From CAJXZP01 sp963974475 (GTDB taxonomy: Bacteria; Bacteroidota; Bacteroidia; Flavobacteriales_G; Salibacteraceae), in the NCBI GenBank assembly GCA_963974475.1, contig CAXBCR010000021.1, forward strand, positions 1 through 64,000: a stretch of DNA of 64,000 bases, in the 5' to 3' direction. A model generated the notes under the pieces. The model searched no databases, had not been told where the DNA came from, and saw only the letters and a program-made list of their open reading frames with translations. Shown one piece after another: positions 61,642 through 64,000 of the stretch (the first letter of the stretch is position 1; the number at the start of each line of letters is the position of its first letter). The translations under genes were made by a program, and so were the position numbers.

Positions 61642-62460
61642 ATGAAATTAAAGCTACTATTTCCATTAATTGCCATTCTATTTTCCACGAGTTTGAGCTC
61701 GTGTTTTAAGGCGGTACCCAAAGATAAAGATGTTCAATTAGGTGAGTTAACTTCGCATCAAATACATTCAAATCCAAAACAATACCCGCTGTTGGATAAA
61801 GCGCAGTATGCAGAAACTTATTTACACCTGAACCGAGTGGTCAAGAATATTTTGGTTTCACCTGAAATTCATGAACAAGCTACATTTAAATACGACTCTA
61901 TCACCATTATTAATGATGACGAGGTAGTAAACGCATTCTGCACCCCTGGAGGATACATTTTTGTATATACTGGATTGATTAAAATGGCCAAAAACGAAGA
62001 CCAATTGGCTGCGGTGATTGGGCACGAAATTGCACATGCAGAATTACGCCATTCCGTAAAAAAACTCTCCAGAGGAATTGGTCGACAAGCTTTAATCATT
62101 GCCGCTGCGGCTACTGCGGGAGCATCTTTTGGTGTATTCATAGCGGTGGAAGTGGGTAATAAAATTCTAGGCTTAGGCATGGGTCGTGATGCCGAAAACA
62201 TGGCCGACAAACATTCGGTTATTTATTTAGGAACAGGAACCAGTTATTCGTGCATTGCATTGGCCGATTTTTTTGAAGTTTTGGCATCCAGTGGTAAGGA
62301 TGTGAAAATTCCACCCATTTTGAGTACCCATCCCGATACGGAAAACAGAATTTCAAGAATACGGAAATGGGCTAAAAAGTATAAATACGCCACCGCATAT
62401 AAGCATCATCCCAATTTTGCGATTCTTCAAAACAGTATTAAACGTTCAAAATCTAAGTAA
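61642..62460 (+). CDS. M48-family metalloprotease lipoprotein
   Basis: 272 residues from the ATG at 61642; a GTG at 61624 is less likely. The signal peptide ends in the lipobox LSSC. The zinc-protease motif GHEIAHAELRHS and the downstream DAENMADKHSVIYL (third zinc Glu) define the M48 BepA/LoiP type. Transmembrane-like segment AAAATAGASFGVFIAVEVG lies between them. By family such proteins act in outer-membrane protein quality control in the periplasm. Single-gene unit. Confidence 0.9.
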   Translation: MKLKLLFPLIAILFSTSLSSCFKAVPKDKDVQLGELTSHQIHSNPKQYPLLDKAQYAETYLHLNRVVKNILVSPEIHEQATFKYDSITIINDDEVVNAFCTPGGYIFVYTGLIKMAKNEDQLAAVIGHEIAHAELRHSVKKLSRGIGRQALIIAAAATAGASFGVFIAVEVGNKILGLGMGRDAENMADKHSVIYLGTGTSYSCIALADFFEVLASSGKDVKIPPILSTHPDTENRISRIRKWAKKYKYATAYKHHPNFAILQNSIKRSKSK

Positions 62461-62501
62461 TATTCGGTTTTCAATAGCACACACTTTTTCAAAGATTTCA
62501 A

Positions 62502-62509
62502 TATATTTG
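62502..62509 (+). promoter_or_regulatory. Probable -7 element (TATATTTG)
   Basis: An exact TAnnTTTG match 20 bp before the ATG at 62530. Confidence 0.45.
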
Positions 62510-62529
62510 ACAAAATTAAATCATTCATT

Positions 62530-63483
62530 ATGAGCACACCAAAAGGAATTCCATCGGTAGATTTAGCCGATTTTTTATCTGGCAACCCAGAGCGTAAATC
62601 CAAATTTGTAGCCCAACTTGGTAAAGCCTACGAAGAAATTGGGTTTGTAGCGGTCAAAAATCACGGAGTTTCAGATGCGCTAATTGATACCATTTATCAA
62701 AAAAACGCAGCATTTTTCAACCTTCCTGAAGAGGTGAAGAAAAAATACGAAATCGCGGAAATGGCGGGTCAACGTGGGTACACTTCTTTTGGTAAAGAAC
62801 ACGCTAAAGGAATGACTGCGGGCGATTTAAAAGAATTTTGGCACTTTGGTCAATTTGTTGACGATGATGAAATTCGTAGGGCGCAATACCCCGAAAACAT
62901 GGAAGTAGCCGAAGTAGAAGGCTATTTGGAAACAGGTAAGTTGATGTATCAAACGCTAGAAAATACTGGAATTGAAATATTGCGCGCTATTGCTTTGTAT
63001 TTGGGATTGGATGAAAACTATTTTGACCTAATGGTACACAACGGAAACAGTATTTTGCGTCCTATCCACTACCCTCCTGTAACTAGCTTGGCTACAGATG
63101 CGGTACGAGCGGGAGCACATGAAGATATAAATTTAATTACGTTATTGATAGGTGCATCTGCCGATGGCTTACAAGTATTGAATAAACAAGGAGAATGGAA
63201 AAGTGTTACCGCAATTGAAGGTCATATTGTGGTAAATGTAGGCGATATGTTGCAACGGTTAACTAACAACAAACTTCGTTCTACCACACACCGGGTAATT
63301 AATCCGGACCCATCTAAAATGGATATTCCTCGGTATTCGGTGCCGTTCTTTTTGCATCCTATCTCCGAAATGCCGTTAAATTGTTTGCCGGAAACCATTG
63401 ATTCCACTCATCCGAAAGAATACGATGATATTACTGCCGGAGATTACCTAACCGAACGACTGATTGAAATCGGATTAATGTAA
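62530..63483 (+). CDS. 2-oxoglutarate/Fe(II)-dependent oxygenase, isopenicillin-N-synthase-like
   Basis: 317 residues. The DIOX_N domain (about 1-120; PSVDLADF ... GFVAVKNHGV) is followed by the Fe(II) facial triad His-x-Asp in HEDINLITLLIG, the distal His in STTHRVINPD, and Arg in RYSVPFFLHP that holds 2-oxoglutarate. The family includes plant and bacterial IPNS-like oxidases. It is inferred to hydroxylate or oxidise a small metabolite; no pathway partner is adjacent. A single-gene unit with its own promoter box. Confidence 0.9.
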   Translation: MSTPKGIPSVDLADFLSGNPERKSKFVAQLGKAYEEIGFVAVKNHGVSDALIDTIYQKNAAFFNLPEEVKKKYEIAEMAGQRGYTSFGKEHAKGMTAGDLKEFWHFGQFVDDDEIRRAQYPENMEVAEVEGYLETGKLMYQTLENTGIEILRAIALYLGLDENYFDLMVHNGNSILRPIHYPPVTSLATDAVRAGAHEDINLITLLIGASADGLQVLNKQGEWKSVTAIEGHIVVNVGDMLQRLTNNKLRSTTHRVINPDPSKMDIPRYSVPFFLHPISEMPLNCLPETIDSTHPKEYDDITAGDYLTERLIEIGLM

Positions 63484-63503
63484 ATACAATTGTTACTAAT
63501 ATT

Positions 63504-63532
63504 TTGTAAGGACACTATTTCCACTACTTTTG
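63504..63532 (+). promoter_or_regulatory. Complete promoter TTG-N18-TACTTTTG
   Basis: TTG at 63504-63506 is followed by 18 bp and TACTTTTG at 63525-63532, the best match to the Bacteroidota TTG/TAnnTTTG promoter in the window. It lies 21 bp before the ATG at 63554. Confidence 0.65.
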
Positions 63533-63553
63533 AAAAAATTAAAAAATCCAATT

Positions 63554-64000
63554 ATGAAAAAAATCAATATATCGCTTGTAGCTATCGCAGCATTATTTAT
63601 GACTGCTTGTGGCTCAGGTACCGAATCAACTACTGTTTCGGATGAAAAAACAGCTGAAGAAGCTGCTCCCGTAGAAAAATCGATGGAAAAGGTGTGTACA
63701 TTTAGTTACGACCCCGCAGCCACCAAAATTTCTTGGAAATCTTTTAAAACTTCTGCCAAAGTAGCCGTTGGAGGAACTTTTGACACTTTTAGCGTAGACC
63801 AAACCGTTGCATCCAACAGTGAATCAGCGGTATTTGAAAAAGCTACTTTTAGTGTGGTAACTGCCAGCGTAAATTCAGGAAACGTAGAAAGAGACCCGAA
63901 ATTGATAAAATTCTTTTTCAATTCAATGGTTTCTACCGATACTATTTCTGGTGGAATTGTTAAAATTAGCGAAGCCGTTGACGGTAAAGGAGCTGCAATA
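63554..64000 (+). CDS. YceI-like lipoprotein, partial at right edge
   Basis: 149 codons are visible from the ATG at 63554; the gene runs off the window. The signal peptide MKKINISLVAIAALFMTAC ends at a lipobox Cys (Cys19). The following Glu/Ala-rich linker precedes FSYDPAATKISWKSFKTSAK, GGTFDTFSV and later NVERDPKLIKFFFNSM, which fit the start of a YceI-like lipocalin fold that binds long-chain isoprenoids. Without the C-terminus the family call is tentative. Confidence 0.7.
   Translation, partial: MKKINISLVAIAALFMTACGSGTESTTVSDEKTAEEAAPVEKSMEKVCTFSYDPAATKISWKSFKTSAKVAVGGTFDTFSVDQTVASNSESAVFEKATFSVVTASVNSGNVERDPKLIKFFFNSMVSTDTISGGIVKISEAVDGKGAAI

Overview
The window is an ordinary, gene-dense stretch of chromosome from a member of the Bacteroidota, most likely a Flavobacteriales-type marine or freshwater bacterium. 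The family is not certain; Crocinitomicaceae or Cryomorphaceae relatives would fit. The DNA is AT-rich. Several start regions carry the Bacteroidota -7 promoter element TAnnTTTG. Secreted proteins end in type IX secretion (T9SS) type A sorting domains, and a SprB-repeat adhesin lies at the left edge. DnaE has a fused N-terminal DEDDh exonuclease, and a BatA-domain gene, an OstA-like gene and a MarC gene are present, all usual in this phylum. I saw no rRNA or tRNA genes, IS elements, prophage, CRISPR array or recognisable defence island.

Layout, left to right. 1-2640 (minus) is the N-terminal 880 codons of a very large SprB-repeat surface protein that continues beyond the window. 2921-8121 is a leftward operon, parE - parC - small membrane protein. 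8281-12589 holds three T9SS cargo genes. The last two are a tandem duplication whose junction is read in two frames, and each copy has a terminator-like hairpin inside its signal-peptide codons. 12670-16311 holds an SDR-like oxidoreductase, a BlaI repressor with an M56-TonB partner under a perfect palindromic operator, a 45-residue Cys-rich protein, a DinB-like protein and a hotdog thioesterase. 16443-25537 (mostly minus) holds dnaE, a YbdG-like MscS channel, DoxX, MarC and a persulfide-dioxygenase-like MBL/rhodanese protein. 25808-34471 (mostly plus) holds BatA, a metal-ligand-less dihydroorotase homologue, an outer-membrane barrel protein, meaB, a Qnr-like pentapeptide protein, murQ and a LOG-family protein.

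34583-40272 is an envelope block: two proteins with SPOR-like modules, a C-terminal processing protease and a DUF1573 protein. 40420-46079 (minus) holds an NlpC/P60 hydrolase, a thiolase and a pair of large secreted paralogues of unknown function. 46286-51496 holds a Fur-family regulator, purA, an OstA/LptA-like protein and a Pif1-type helicase. 52081-54929 (minus) is a T9SS BNR-propeller protein followed by a small lipoprotein. 55388-60309 is a tight five-gene operon: small membrane protein, mutL, two rhomboid proteases and an EEP-family hydrolase. It is followed by ilvE, an M48 lipoprotein, a 2OG-Fe(II) oxygenase and a partial YceI-like lipoprotein running off the right edge.

No single undescribed system dominates. 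The most unusual structure is the tandem T9SS pair at 9736-12589. Secondary leads are the secreted paralogue pair at 42752-46079, the SPOR-like pair at 34583-38028, and the BlaI/M56-TonB unit with its operator.
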